From Pseudomonas brassicacearum subsp. brassicacearum (GTDB taxonomy: Bacteria > Pseudomonadota > Gammaproteobacteria > Pseudomonadales > Pseudomonadaceae): DNA of 64,000 nt. The translations under genes and the position numbers were made by a program. Positions 44,846 through 52,895 of the stretch are shown in pieces (the first letter of the stretch is position 1; each line of letters starts with the position of its first letter). The DNA lies in the NCBI RefSeq assembly GCF_008801605.1, contig NZ_VZPJ01000009.1, forward strand, positions 62,001 to 126,000. The letters are read 5' to 3'. The notes under the pieces were generated by a model that searched no databases, had not been told where the DNA came from, and saw only the letters and a list, made by a program, of their open reading frames with translations.

Positions 44846-44961
44846 GGTTTGGTAGCCCGGGTAAAACTAAGGCGCACGGCTCCGGCATATTTATTATGGC
44901 GGCTGTGCGCGGGGCGCCCTTGTGGCGCGCTGGGTTTGCCTTGGTACCCGGTCTACCAACC
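44846..44961. ncRNA. candidate structured RNA element (three-way junction)
   Basis: Three nested helices can be drawn. P1: 44846-44863 with 44945-44961, 16 pairs, one bulge and one mismatch. P2: 44872-44889 with 44895-44910, capped by TTTAT. P3: GCGCC 44914-44918 with GGCGC 44924-44928. The fold is equally possible on either strand, so strand is unassigned. No promoter or terminator was proven. A peptide reading (RVKLRRTAPAYLLWR...) exists on plus but has no ribosome site. This is a structural inference, not a known family. Confidence 0.45.
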
Positions 44962-44990
44962 TGCGTATAGCCGCCACCGAACGATCGAAG

Positions 44991-45118
44991 CGGCGCAACA
45001 CAAATCCCAGTGGGAGCAAAGCTTGCTCGCGATGCAGGCACCTCGGTTCCCCAGGAGACCGCGTCATCTGCATCGCGGGCAAGCCTTGCTCCCACAGCGG
45101 GACGGTGCGATGTTTCGA
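44991..45118. repeat. 128-bp direct repeat, copy 2 (contains a REP pair)
   Basis: Near-identical to 44552-44679 and in the same orientation. The central bases between the REP arms (GGCACCTCGGTTCCCCAGGA) are also the same, so this is a recent duplication or conversion rather than independent REP insertion. Confidence 0.9.
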
Positions 45119-45141
45119 TCCTTTAAAAAATGGGCAGCGCT

Positions 45142-46380
45142 TTACCGCCCCGCCAACTCCATGATCATCCGCGACAACAGATAAATCCTTGGCACCACAC
45201 TCTCGACTTCGGCGTATTCCTCCGGCGTATGGATGTTGCCGCCAACAATGCCAAAGCCATCCAGCGTCGGCGTACCAACCCCGGCCGACAGGCTGGCATC
45301 CGCCGCCCCACCGCTACCTTCTTCAGTGAGTTTGCGCCCCAGTTCGCCATAGATGCCTTGGGCCATGGCCATCAACCGGTCCGACTCCGCCGTCTGCGGC
45401 ATCGGTGGCAAGCCACGCTTGAGGCTGGTGGTGACTTCGGTGTCGGCGATCAACTTGTCCTGCGACACCCGGGCCAGGTCTTTTTCGATGCGGTCGAACT
45501 CTTCCGGCACCGCTGCCCGCACATCCGCCTTGGCGCTCGCCTGGTCGGGAATCACGTTGGTCCGGTCGCCGGCCTTGATCACCGTGAAGTTGATGGTGGT
45601 TTTCTTTTCCGCGTCGCCGAGCTTGCCCAGTTGCAAGATCTGATGCGCGGCTTCCATCGCCGCATTGCGCCCCAACTCCGGCGCGACACCGGCGTGAGAC
45701 GCCTTGCCCTTGACCTCCACCAGCGCCGTGGCACTGCCCTTGCGCCACACCACCAGACCATCGGCCGGGCGCCCCGGCTCGAGGTTGAGCGTCACGTCAT
45801 GGGCCTTGGCGGTTTTCTTGATCAGGTCGGTGGCGGCGTCCGAACCGGTTTCTTCGCTGGCGTCGAGCAGGAAAGTAATCTGCGCGTAGTTCTTGAAGTC
45901 CAGGTTCTTGAGCACCTTCAAGGCGTAGATCCCGGCGACGATGCCGCCCTTGTCATCCATCACCCCCGGCCCGTAGGCCCGGCCGTTCTTGATGTGGAAG
46001 GGACGCTCGGCGGCCGAACCTTCCTTGAACACCGTGTCCATGTGCGCCATCAGCAGGATTTTTGCCTTGCCGGTGCCCTTGAGGGTCGCCAGGATGTGCT
46101 GGGTGCCGTCCGAGTTAGGCACCTTTTCGATGGTGGCGCCCAACTTCTGCAATTCATCGATGGCAATGTCACCGACCTGGGTCAGCCCCGGCACATAGCC
46201 TGAGCCGGAGTCGATGTTCACCAAGCGTTCGAGCAGTTTCAGGGCCTCGCCCTTGTACTGTTCGGCGTCGCTCAGGACTTGTTGATGGGGCTGCGCGAAA
46301 GCAACGGGAGCAAAGGCGCCGAGGGCCAGGCTCAGGCCAAGACTGACGGCCAGACGGGAGCGAAGAGCGGTCATCATCAT
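45142..46380 (-). CDS. secreted M20-family glutamate carboxypeptidase (CPG2-like)
   Basis: The 412-residue product has a signal peptide (cleavage near residue 29, APVAFA). The M20 dinuclear zinc site is intact: HMDTVFKEG (His, Asp), GVMDDKGG (bridging Asp), DASEETGS (catalytic Glu pair), NLEPGRP and a late His in GGNIHTPEEYAEVES. The dimerisation lid has KGKASHAGVAPE. It resembles Pseudomonas carboxypeptidase G2, which releases C-terminal Glu from folates and peptides; the exact substrate here is unproven. The start could be any of three adjacent Met codons. Confidence 0.9.
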   Translation of the reverse strand: MMMTALRSRLAVSLGLSLALGAFAPVAFAQPHQQVLSDAEQYKGEALKLLERLVNIDSGSGYVPGLTQVGDIAIDELQKLGATIEKVPNSDGTQHILATLKGTGKAKILLMAHMDTVFKEGSAAERPFHIKNGRAYGPGVMDDKGGIVAGIYALKVLKNLDFKNYAQITFLLDASEETGSDAATDLIKKTAKAHDVTLNLEPGRPADGLVVWRKGSATALVEVKGKASHAGVAPELGRNAAMEAAHQILQLGKLGDAEKKTTINFTVIKAGDRTNVIPDQASAKADVRAAVPEEFDRIEKDLARVSQDKLIADTEVTTSLKRGLPPMPQTAESDRLMAMAQGIYGELGRKLTEEGSGGAADASLSAGVGTPTLDGFGIVGGNIHTPEEYAEVESVVPRIYLLSRMIMELAGR

Positions 46381-46465
46381 GATTTCATCCTTGTTCCGTA
46401 TCGAAAGAGTGCCAGAGGCACCCTACCCGACAATGGGTCAAGGCTCTAGACCGCAGGTGGCCACC

Positions 46466-47551
46466 TCAGGGAGAAATGGCCGATACCTCCAACACCTGCC
46501 GATGCCGGTAACACGTGACCCGGTTGCGCCCGCCGGTCTTGGCCTCGTAAAGCGCCTGGTCGGCATCATTGAGCCAATGGGTCGCATCGCCATAAGCCGG
46601 GTTGAAGGCCGCCAGGCCAATACTCAGGCTCACCTTCAGCGCCGGGTTCTGTTCATAGCTGAGCGTCGCAAAGCGCTCGCGCAAGCCGTCCATGGCCTGC
46701 ACGGCGTTGTGAAGCGTCAGGTCCGGCAGAATCACACAGAACTCGTCCCCGCCATAACGCCCGACCACATCGGCGGCGCGCAGGTTTTGCTTGAGCATCT
46801 TGCCAAGCTGGCGCAGCACGATGTCGCCGGCGACATGGCCATAGGTGTCATTGATGGCTTTGAAATGATCGATGTCGATCAGCGCAATCGCGCCGCGCCC
46901 TGCCCCGTCATTCGGGTGACGCTGGCAGCGCTGGAACTCCTCGTTGAGGCGATCTTTCCAGGCGCCATGGTTAAGCAAACCAGTCAGGCTGTCGGTGCGA
47001 CTCAGGGCCAGCAACTCGCGTTTCTGCCGGCCCAGAATGTAGGCCTGGCGATAGCAGAACCAACCCAGCGCCATCGGATACAGGCACAGCAACGGCAAAC
47101 AAGCATAGATCTGCGCCGGGCTGGTCATGGGCACGCTGGTCAGCGGGAAGATCAGCACCCCCACGACAATGCCGGCCACTTGGGCCAAGGCCCCAATGAG
47201 CAGGAAACGCAGGCCACCAATGGCGACATTGTTCATCGCCATCATCGCCAGCGTGACGGCTGCGGGCAGCGGGTTGAACTGCATTGCCGCGACCCAGAAG
47301 CCGCCAAGCGCCGCATCGATCAATAAGTTGATGTGTTCGGCTTGGTACGGCACCGAGCAACGCCGGGCCCACCCGTAGGACAAGTGTGGCCAGAGCAGGC
47401 CGTTGAACAGCATGAAACCCCAGACCCACGGCGCCGGCTCGAGGGGAAAGACGGCAGCACTCACCAACAGCAACCCCAGCGTCAGGCCCAGAATGCGCGA
47501 TATATAAAGCCTCCTGGCCAGCGTCCGTCCCTTTTTTCCCGTTTTTTGCAT
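46466..47551 (-). CDS. MASE2-domain diguanylate cyclase
   Basis: The 361-residue product has a MASE2 membrane sensor (about 10-175: RRLYISRILGLTLGLLL, NGLLWPHLSYGWA, INLLIDAALGGFWVAAMQFN). A GGDEF domain (about 183-350) contains the intact active site GGDEF at 267-271. The inhibitory I-site RxxD is at 258-261 (RAAD), exactly five residues upstream. It makes cyclic di-GMP with product inhibition. ATG at 47551 has AGAGG 5 bases upstream; an upstream in-frame Met is less likely. It resembles AdrA-type cyclases linked to cellulose and biofilm. Confidence 0.92.
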   Translation of the reverse strand: MQKTGKKGRTLARRLYISRILGLTLGLLLVSAAVFPLEPAPWVWGFMLFNGLLWPHLSYGWARRCSVPYQAEHINLLIDAALGGFWVAAMQFNPLPAAVTLAMMAMNNVAIGGLRFLLIGALAQVAGIVVGVLIFPLTSVPMTSPAQIYACLPLLCLYPMALGWFCYRQAYILGRQKRELLALSRTDSLTGLLNHGAWKDRLNEEFQRCQRHPNDGAGRGAIALIDIDHFKAINDTYGHVAGDIVLRQLGKMLKQNLRAADVVGRYGGDEFCVILPDLTLHNAVQAMDGLRERFATLSYEQNPALKVSLSIGLAAFNPAYGDATHWLNDADQALYEAKTGGRNRVTCYRHRQVLEVSAISP

Positions 47552-47847
47552 AGGAACCTCTGCACCGCGGGTTTCCCAAGTCGTTGGGACGGGGGGTAGC
47601 TTGGAGTCTATCAGGGCAGCATCAAATAGCCACCACTGAATGAGGGGGTATTTATTCTCCTTCAAATGTCGGGCCCTGCCGCGGATCTTGGCTATACATG
47701 AGTCATCCGGCGGCTGTCATAGCAAGTAGCAAAGCAAATGCGCCATGTCATCGCGATGTGCTCGGGTTTCAGCTTCACTTAAGAATATCTGGCCCGTCGG
47801 CTCAGACTGGCCGATCACATTCTGTCCTGACCCATGGGGGGCAAAAC

Positions 47848-48777
47848 ATGCTGGTGTTGTGGGTAGTCCTTGCCGTGTTTATCGCCTGGAGCTGGTTGAC
47901 ATATCCAGGCATCGGCCATGTGCTGTACGACATGGGCATGGCGCTGGAGGCACGTCTCTACCGGTTGCACAAGATCACCGTCCCCATCAGCGAGATGACC
48001 GTATCGACCTGGCAAGGCGGGCCTTATGAAGCGTCCGGCAGCATCCTGATGCTGCATGGCTACAGCGCCGACAAGAATCTCTGGCTGCGCTTCGCCCGAC
48101 ATTTTGTCGGCGACTACCGGGTGGTGGTGCCCGACCTGGCCGGCCATGGCGAAACCGGCTTCAAGGCCGGCGGCGGCTATGACATCCCGACCCAGGCCCG
48201 GCGGGTCATCGAGTTGCTCGACGCCTGTGGCCTGGACAAGGTCCATGTGATTGGCAATTCCATGGGCGGTTACCTCGCCGCATGGCTGGCGGCCACCTCG
48301 CCCGAGCGCGTGCTGACCCTGGCGCTGATCGATCCGGCCGGCGTCACCGCGCCCCAGGCCAGCGACATGGAACGCCACCTGGCCGCCGGGCATAACCCGT
48401 TCCTCGTCGACTCGCGGGACGATTTCGCGCCGTTCTACGCAATGACCATGGCCTCCCCGCCCTGGGTGCCCAGCGTGGTGCTGGCGGCAATGGCCGAACG
48501 TTACGAACAGCGCCGCGAGGAACTGGCGGAGATCTTCGTCGATTTTCGCGCCAGCCCGCCGATGGAACCGCGCCTGGCCGACATCCGCGCCCCGTCGCTG
48601 CTACTCTGGGGGCGCAAGGACAGGTTGATCGACGTCAGCAGCGTGCCGGTGTGGAGCAAGGGCATCGCCGATTTGCGGGTGGAAATCTGGGACGGTATTG
48701 GCCACATGCCCATGGTCGAACGACCGGGAAAAACCGCGGCGCTGTACCGGGAATTTCTCAAGGGGCTGGGGCAGTGA
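47848..48777 (+). CDS. alpha/beta hydrolase with N-terminal membrane segment
   Basis: The 309-residue product has an N-terminal hydrophobic helix (about 2-19), likely an inner-membrane anchor. The alpha/beta hydrolase fold follows: oxyanion loop LHGYSADKNLW, nucleophile Ser138 in GNSMGG, the acid Asp in LLWGRKDRLID and the His in GIGHMPM. It looks like an esterase or lipase. ATG at 47848 follows GGGGGGC. The substrate is unknown. Confidence 0.88.
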   Translation: MLVLWVVLAVFIAWSWLTYPGIGHVLYDMGMALEARLYRLHKITVPISEMTVSTWQGGPYEASGSILMLHGYSADKNLWLRFARHFVGDYRVVVPDLAGHGETGFKAGGGYDIPTQARRVIELLDACGLDKVHVIGNSMGGYLAAWLAATSPERVLTLALIDPAGVTAPQASDMERHLAAGHNPFLVDSRDDFAPFYAMTMASPPWVPSVVLAAMAERYEQRREELAEIFVDFRASPPMEPRLADIRAPSLLLWGRKDRLIDVSSVPVWSKGIADLRVEIWDGIGHMPMVERPGKTAALYREFLKGLGQ

Positions 48778-48800
48778 CGGCGATGCGAAAATAACAAAAT

Positions 48801-48842
48801 GAATCCCTGTGGGAGCGAGCTTGCTCGCTCCCACAGGGATTC
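48801..48842. repeat. perfect 20-bp inverted repeat (fused REP) before glcD
   Basis: GAATCCCTGTGGGAGCGAGC and GCTCGCTCCCACAGGGATTC are exact complements around a TT loop. The core is the REP sequence, but the usual 40-50-bp spacer between inverted units is gone. It lies 26 bp before the glcD ATG and would form a very stable hairpin near the glcD ribosome site. Confidence 0.9.
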
Positions 48843-48867
48843 GAGCCGACTCAGAGGTATCGACTTC

Positions 48868-50367
48868 ATGAACATCCTCTACGACGAACACCTCGACGGC
48901 CCCTTGCCCAAGGTGGACAAACAGGCGCTGCTTCAAGCCTTGCAGGCACAGGTTCCAGACCTGGACATCCTGCATCAGGAGGAAGATCTCAAGCCCTACG
49001 AATGCGATGGCCTGTCGGCCTACCGCACCACGCCCCTGCTGGTGGTACTGCCCAAGCGAGTCGAGCAGGTGCAAGCGCTGCTCAAGCTCTGCCATGGGCT
49101 GAATGTGCCGGTGGTCGCCAGGGGTGCCGGGACCGGCCTGTCCGGCGGCGCCCTGCCCCTGGCAAGCGGCGTGTTGCTGGTGATGGCGCGGTTCAACCAG
49201 ATCCTGCACATCGACCCCGACGCCCGCACCGCACGTCTTCAGCCCGGTGTGCGCAACCTGGCGATCTCCCAGGCGGCGGCGCCGTTCGGGCTGTATTACG
49301 CGCCGGATCCCTCGTCGCAGATCGCCTGTTCCATCGGCGGCAACGTCGCGGAAAATGCCGGCGGCGTGCACTGCCTCAAGTACGGCCTGACGGTGCACAA
49401 CCTGTTGAAGCTGGAAATCCTCACCATCGAAGGCGAGCGCCTGACCCTCGGCAGCGAAGCCCTGGACTCGCCGGGCCTGGACCTGCTGGCGCTGTTCACC
49501 GGTTCCGAAGGTTTGCTGGGGGTGATCACCGAAGTGACGGTCAAACTGTTGCCCCGGCCCCAGGTCGCCAAGGTGCTGCTGGCCAGTTTCGATTCGGTGG
49601 ACAAGGCCGGGCGAGCGGTAGCCGACATCATCGCCGCCGGGATCATCCCCGGCGGCCTGGAAATGATGGACAACCTGGCGATCCGCGCCGCCGAGGACTT
49701 CATCCACGCTGGTTATCCGGTGGAGGCCGAAGCGATCCTGCTGTGCGAACTGGACGGGGTAGAGGCCGATGTCCATGACGATTGCGAACAGGTCCGCCAG
49801 GTGTTGGAGCAGGCCGGGGCCACCGAGGTGCGCCAGGCGCGGGACGAGGCCGAGCGGCTGCGCTTCTGGGCGGGGCGCAAGAACGCCTTCCCGGCGGTGG
49901 GTCGCCTGGCGCCGGATTATTACTGCATGGACGGCACCATCCCGCGACGTGCCCTGCCCGAGGTACTGCAGCGCATCGCCAGCCTCGGTGCCGAGCATGG
50001 CCTGCGCGTCGCCAACGTTTTTCACGCCGGTGACGGCAACATGCACCCGCTGATCCTGTTCGATGCCAACCAGCCCGGCGAACTGGAGCGCGCCGAAACC
50101 CTGGGCGGGAAAATCCTCGAACTGTGTGTCCAGGTAGGTGGCAGCATCACTGGCGAACACGGTGTCGGCCGGGAAAAAATCAATCAGATGTGCACGCAAT
50201 TCAACAGCGACGAACTGAACCTGTTCCACGCGGTGAAAGCAGCATTCGATCCCCAAGGCCTGCTCAACCCCGGCAAGAACATCCCCACCCTGCACCGCTG
50301 CGCCGAATTCGGTGCCATGCACATCCATGGCGGACAACTGCCGTTTCCTGAACTGGAGCGTTTCTGA
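48868..50367 (+). CDS. glcD: glycolate oxidase FAD-binding subunit GlcD
   Basis: The 499-residue FAD-linked oxidase has an FAD_binding_4 domain (about 55-235: VPVVARGAGTGLSGGALPL, YYAPDPSSQIACSIGGNVAENAGG) and an FAD-oxidase C-terminal domain (about 270-475: NVFHAGDGNMHPLILFD, GSITGEHGVG). It oxidises glycolate to glyoxylate at the membrane with GlcE and GlcF. The same family includes D-2-hydroxyglutarate and D-lactate dehydrogenases, so specificity rests on the glcDEF order. AGAGG precedes the ATG. Confidence 0.94.
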   Translation: MNILYDEHLDGPLPKVDKQALLQALQAQVPDLDILHQEEDLKPYECDGLSAYRTTPLLVVLPKRVEQVQALLKLCHGLNVPVVARGAGTGLSGGALPLASGVLLVMARFNQILHIDPDARTARLQPGVRNLAISQAAAPFGLYYAPDPSSQIACSIGGNVAENAGGVHCLKYGLTVHNLLKLEILTIEGERLTLGSEALDSPGLDLLALFTGSEGLLGVITEVTVKLLPRPQVAKVLLASFDSVDKAGRAVADIIAAGIIPGGLEMMDNLAIRAAEDFIHAGYPVEAEAILLCELDGVEADVHDDCEQVRQVLEQAGATEVRQARDEAERLRFWAGRKNAFPAVGRLAPDYYCMDGTIPRRALPEVLQRIASLGAEHGLRVANVFHAGDGNMHPLILFDANQPGELERAETLGGKILELCVQVGGSITGEHGVGREKINQMCTQFNSDELNLFHAVKAAFDPQGLLNPGKNIPTLHRCAEFGAMHIHGGQLPFPELERF

Positions 50368-51425
50368 TGAACCGCGAAGCCGACCAGGACGCCAGCCACC
50401 TGCTGCTCGAACAGGTCAATCGCGCCCGGGCCGACGCCACGCCGCTGCGCATCCAGGGGGCCAACAGCAAGGCTTTCCTGGGGCACGAAGTGGCCGGCGA
50501 AGTGCTGGACACCCGCGTGCATCGTGGCATCGTCCACTACGACCCCACCGAACTGGTGATCACGGCCCGGGCCGGCACCCCGCTGCGGGAACTGCTTGCC
50601 GCCCTCGACGCCGCCGGGCAGCGGCTGCCCTGCGAACCGCCAGCATTTGGCGATGACGCCACGGTCGGCGGCATGGTCGCCGCCGGGCTGTCGGGGCCGC
50701 GTCGACCGTGGGCCGGTTCGGTGCGCGACTTCGTCCTGGGCACGCGGCTGATCAGTGGCCACGGCACGTTGCTGCGTTTCGGCGGCGAGGTGATGAAAAA
50801 CGTCGCCGGCTACGACCTGTCGCGCCTGTTGGCCGGCAGTTTCGGTTGCCTGGGGGTGATCACCGAAGTTTCCTTGAAGGTCCTGCCCAAGCCCCGTCAC
50901 AGCCTGAGTATCCGCCTGGAACTGGACAGCACCGAGGCCCTGGAAAAACTCGCCGAATGGGGCCGTCAGCCCCTGCCCATCAGCGCAGCCAGCCATGACG
51001 GCGACTGCCTGCACCTGCGCCTGGAGGGTGGCGAAGGCTCGGTCAGCGCCGCTCATCAGCGTTTCGGTGGCGAGGTGATCGACGATCAATACTGGACGGC
51101 ACTCAATGAACATCAGTTGGCCTTCTTCGATGAAGGCTTGCCGCTGTGGCGCCTGTCGCTGCCCAACCATACCGGGCCGCTCACCCTGCCCGGCGCGCAG
51201 TTGATCGACTGGGCCGGCGCCCAACGCTGGTTGAAAACCGAGGCCGACACGGTGCAAACCCTGGCCCATGAAGTCGGTGGCCATGCCACCTGCTATCGTC
51301 AGGGTGCCAGCGACACACCGTTCCAGCCACTGGCCCCGGCGCTGCTGCGCTATCACCGGCAGCTCAAGACCCAGCTCGATCCCCTGGGGCTTTTCAACCC
51401 TGGTCGGATGTATCTGGAGTTCTAG
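50367..51425 (+). CDS. glcE: glycolate oxidase FAD-binding subunit GlcE
   Basis: The 352-residue FAD-binding protein has an FAD_binding_4 domain at about 5-175 (PCEPPAFGDDATVGGMVAAGLSGPRRPWAGSVRDFVLG, then GGEVMKNVAGYDLSRLLAGSFG). It starts on the last base of the glcD stop (TGATG). Its TAG stop (51423-51425) is the first three bases of the palindromic element that follows, so the C-terminus ...NPGRMYLEF is fixed by that insertion boundary. Confidence 0.94.
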   Translation: MNREADQDASHLLLEQVNRARADATPLRIQGANSKAFLGHEVAGEVLDTRVHRGIVHYDPTELVITARAGTPLRELLAALDAAGQRLPCEPPAFGDDATVGGMVAAGLSGPRRPWAGSVRDFVLGTRLISGHGTLLRFGGEVMKNVAGYDLSRLLAGSFGCLGVITEVSLKVLPKPRHSLSIRLELDSTEALEKLAEWGRQPLPISAASHDGDCLHLRLEGGEGSVSAAHQRFGGEVIDDQYWTALNEHQLAFFDEGLPLWRLSLPNHTGPLTLPGAQLIDWAGAQRWLKTEADTVQTLAHEVGGHATCYRQGASDTPFQPLAPALLRYHRQLKTQLDPLGLFNPGRMYLEF

Positions 51426-51583
51426 TGTCCTGTGTCGCAAATGCGTTCCTTTTTGACGAGTGGCTGTTGTCGTCAGGCAAGGCGCCGCGACGAGTCATAG
51501 CCCGCTATGGCGAGGAGCGGCAACGCAGCATGACGACAACAGACGCCGTCAAAAAGAAACAGCATTTGTGATACAGGACACTA
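51423..51583. repeat. 161-bp palindromic element between glcE and glcF
   Basis: Left end TAGTGTCCTGTGTCGCAAAT matches the inverse of the right end (..ATTTGTGATACAGGACACTA) over the full length with few mismatches. Long arms (CTTTTTGACG, CTGTTGTCGTCA and their inverses) and a central CATAGCCCGCTATG core are present. It contains no ORF of note, so it looks like a non-autonomous palindromic or MITE-like element. The glcE stop and the AGGA ribosome site of glcF (51575-51578) both come from the element ends. Confidence 0.85.
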
Positions 51584-51586
51584 CCT

Positions 51587-52807
51587 ATGCAGACTCGGTT
51601 CAGTGAGGAAAGCAAAAATCTACCCCGCGCCGAAGAAGCCGAACGGATCCTGCGCAGCTGCGTGCATTGCGGCTTCTGCAATGCCACCTGCCCCACTTAC
51701 CAATTGCTCGGCGATGAACTGGACGGCCCGCGCGGACGCATCTACCTGATCAAGCAAGTGCTCGAAGGCCAGCCGGCGACGGCCAGCACCCAGCTGCACC
51801 TGGATCGCTGCCTATCCTGTCGCAACTGCGAGACCACCTGCCCGTCCGGCGTGGATTACCACAACCTGCTGGACATCGGCCGGGCGGTGGTCGACCAAGC
51901 CGTGCCGCGTCCCGCCGACCAACGCGCGCTGCGCCTGGGGCTGCGAAGCCTGGCCGCCAGCCCCGATCGGTTCAAGGCCCTGCTGCGTCTTGGAGCGATC
52001 TTCCGTCCGTTGCTGCCAGCGAACCTGAGCGCCAAGTTGCCCCGCCCTTCCCCTCCTCACGGCGAGCGCCCGCCTCTGCGGCATCGACGTACGGTGTTGA
52101 TGCTCGAAGGTTGCGTGCAACCGGGCCTGTCGCCCAACACCAATACCTCGGCAGCACGAGTGCTGGATCGACTCGGCATCAGCGTGATCACCTGTGCGCA
52201 GGCCGGCTGCTGCGGCGCCCTGGATTATCACCTCGACGCCCAGGCCACTGGGCTGGATCGCGCCCGGCAGAACATCGACGCCTGGTGGCCACACCTGGAA
52301 AACGGCGCTGAAGCCATCGTCCAGACGGCCAGCGGCTGTGGCGCATTCATCAAGGACTACGGGCACCTGCTGGAGCATGACCCGGCCTACGCCGCCAAGG
52401 CCAGGCAGGTGAGTGAGCGGGCGCTGGACCTGGTGCAAGTGCTCGGCAAGGAACCGCTGGAACAGATCTGCGCGGCCAGGAACCAGCGCATTGCCGTGCA
52501 TTGCCCCTGCACCTTGCAGCACGCGCAGAAACTCGCCGGCAGCATCGAGGCGCTGCTGACGCGGCTGGGTTTCAACCTTACCGAGGTGCCCGACGGCCAT
52601 TTGTGTTGCGGCTCGGCCGGCACCTATTCGCTGACCCAGCCGGCCCTGGCGCGGCAACTGCGGGATAACCGCCTCAATGCGCTGGAAAGTGGCCAGCCGG
52701 AGTTGATCGTCACTGCCAACGTCGGCTGCCAGAACCACCTCGACGGCGCCGGTCGCACGCCCGTGCGGCACTGGATCGAGCTGGTGGATCAGTCCCTGGC
52801 AGAATGA
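51587..52807 (+). CDS. glcF: glycolate oxidase iron-sulfur subunit GlcF
   Basis: The 406-residue product has two 4Fe-4S motifs: Cys25, 28, 31, 35 and Cys75, 78, 81, 85. Two CCG domains follow with CCGALDYH and CCGSAGTYS. It passes electrons from GlcDE to the quinone pool. The ribosome site AGGA comes from the end of the palindromic element. The protein ends ...LIDQSLAE-like, in line with homologues. Confidence 0.95.
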   Translation: MQTRFSEESKNLPRAEEAERILRSCVHCGFCNATCPTYQLLGDELDGPRGRIYLIKQVLEGQPATASTQLHLDRCLSCRNCETTCPSGVDYHNLLDIGRAVVDQAVPRPADQRALRLGLRSLAASPDRFKALLRLGAIFRPLLPANLSAKLPRPSPPHGERPPLRHRRTVLMLEGCVQPGLSPNTNTSAARVLDRLGISVITCAQAGCCGALDYHLDAQATGLDRARQNIDAWWPHLENGAEAIVQTASGCGAFIKDYGHLLEHDPAYAAKARQVSERALDLVQVLGKEPLEQICAARNQRIAVHCPCTLQHAQKLAGSIEALLTRLGFNLTEVPDGHLCCGSAGTYSLTQPALARQLRDNRLNALESGQPELIVTANVGCQNHLDGAGRTPVRHWIELVDQSLAE

Positions 52808-52895
52808 AGTCCTGAAGATTCTTCGTTTGCCGGGGCCGGCGAAGGCTGCGATCTTTCGTCCATCTTTCCCACAGCCCTCGCCAGGAACTCTTACG

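Larger units (their letters stand above)
44541..45141. other. 600-bp repeat-bearing intergenic region
   Basis: Two near-identical REP-bearing blocks (44552-44679 and 44991-45118) flank a structured element at 44846-44961. Short open frames exist on both strands, but none has a ribosome site with protein-like composition. No gene is called here. Confidence 0.7.

Noticed and set aside
44849..45184. 111-codon plus-strand frame in the repeat region
   Set aside because: No ribosome site; it runs through a structured element and a REP repeat, so the reading is better explained by the repeats.
48601..51440. minus-strand frames of 578 and 418 codons over glcD and glcE
   Set aside because: Antisense to certain FAD oxidase genes with coupled starts.
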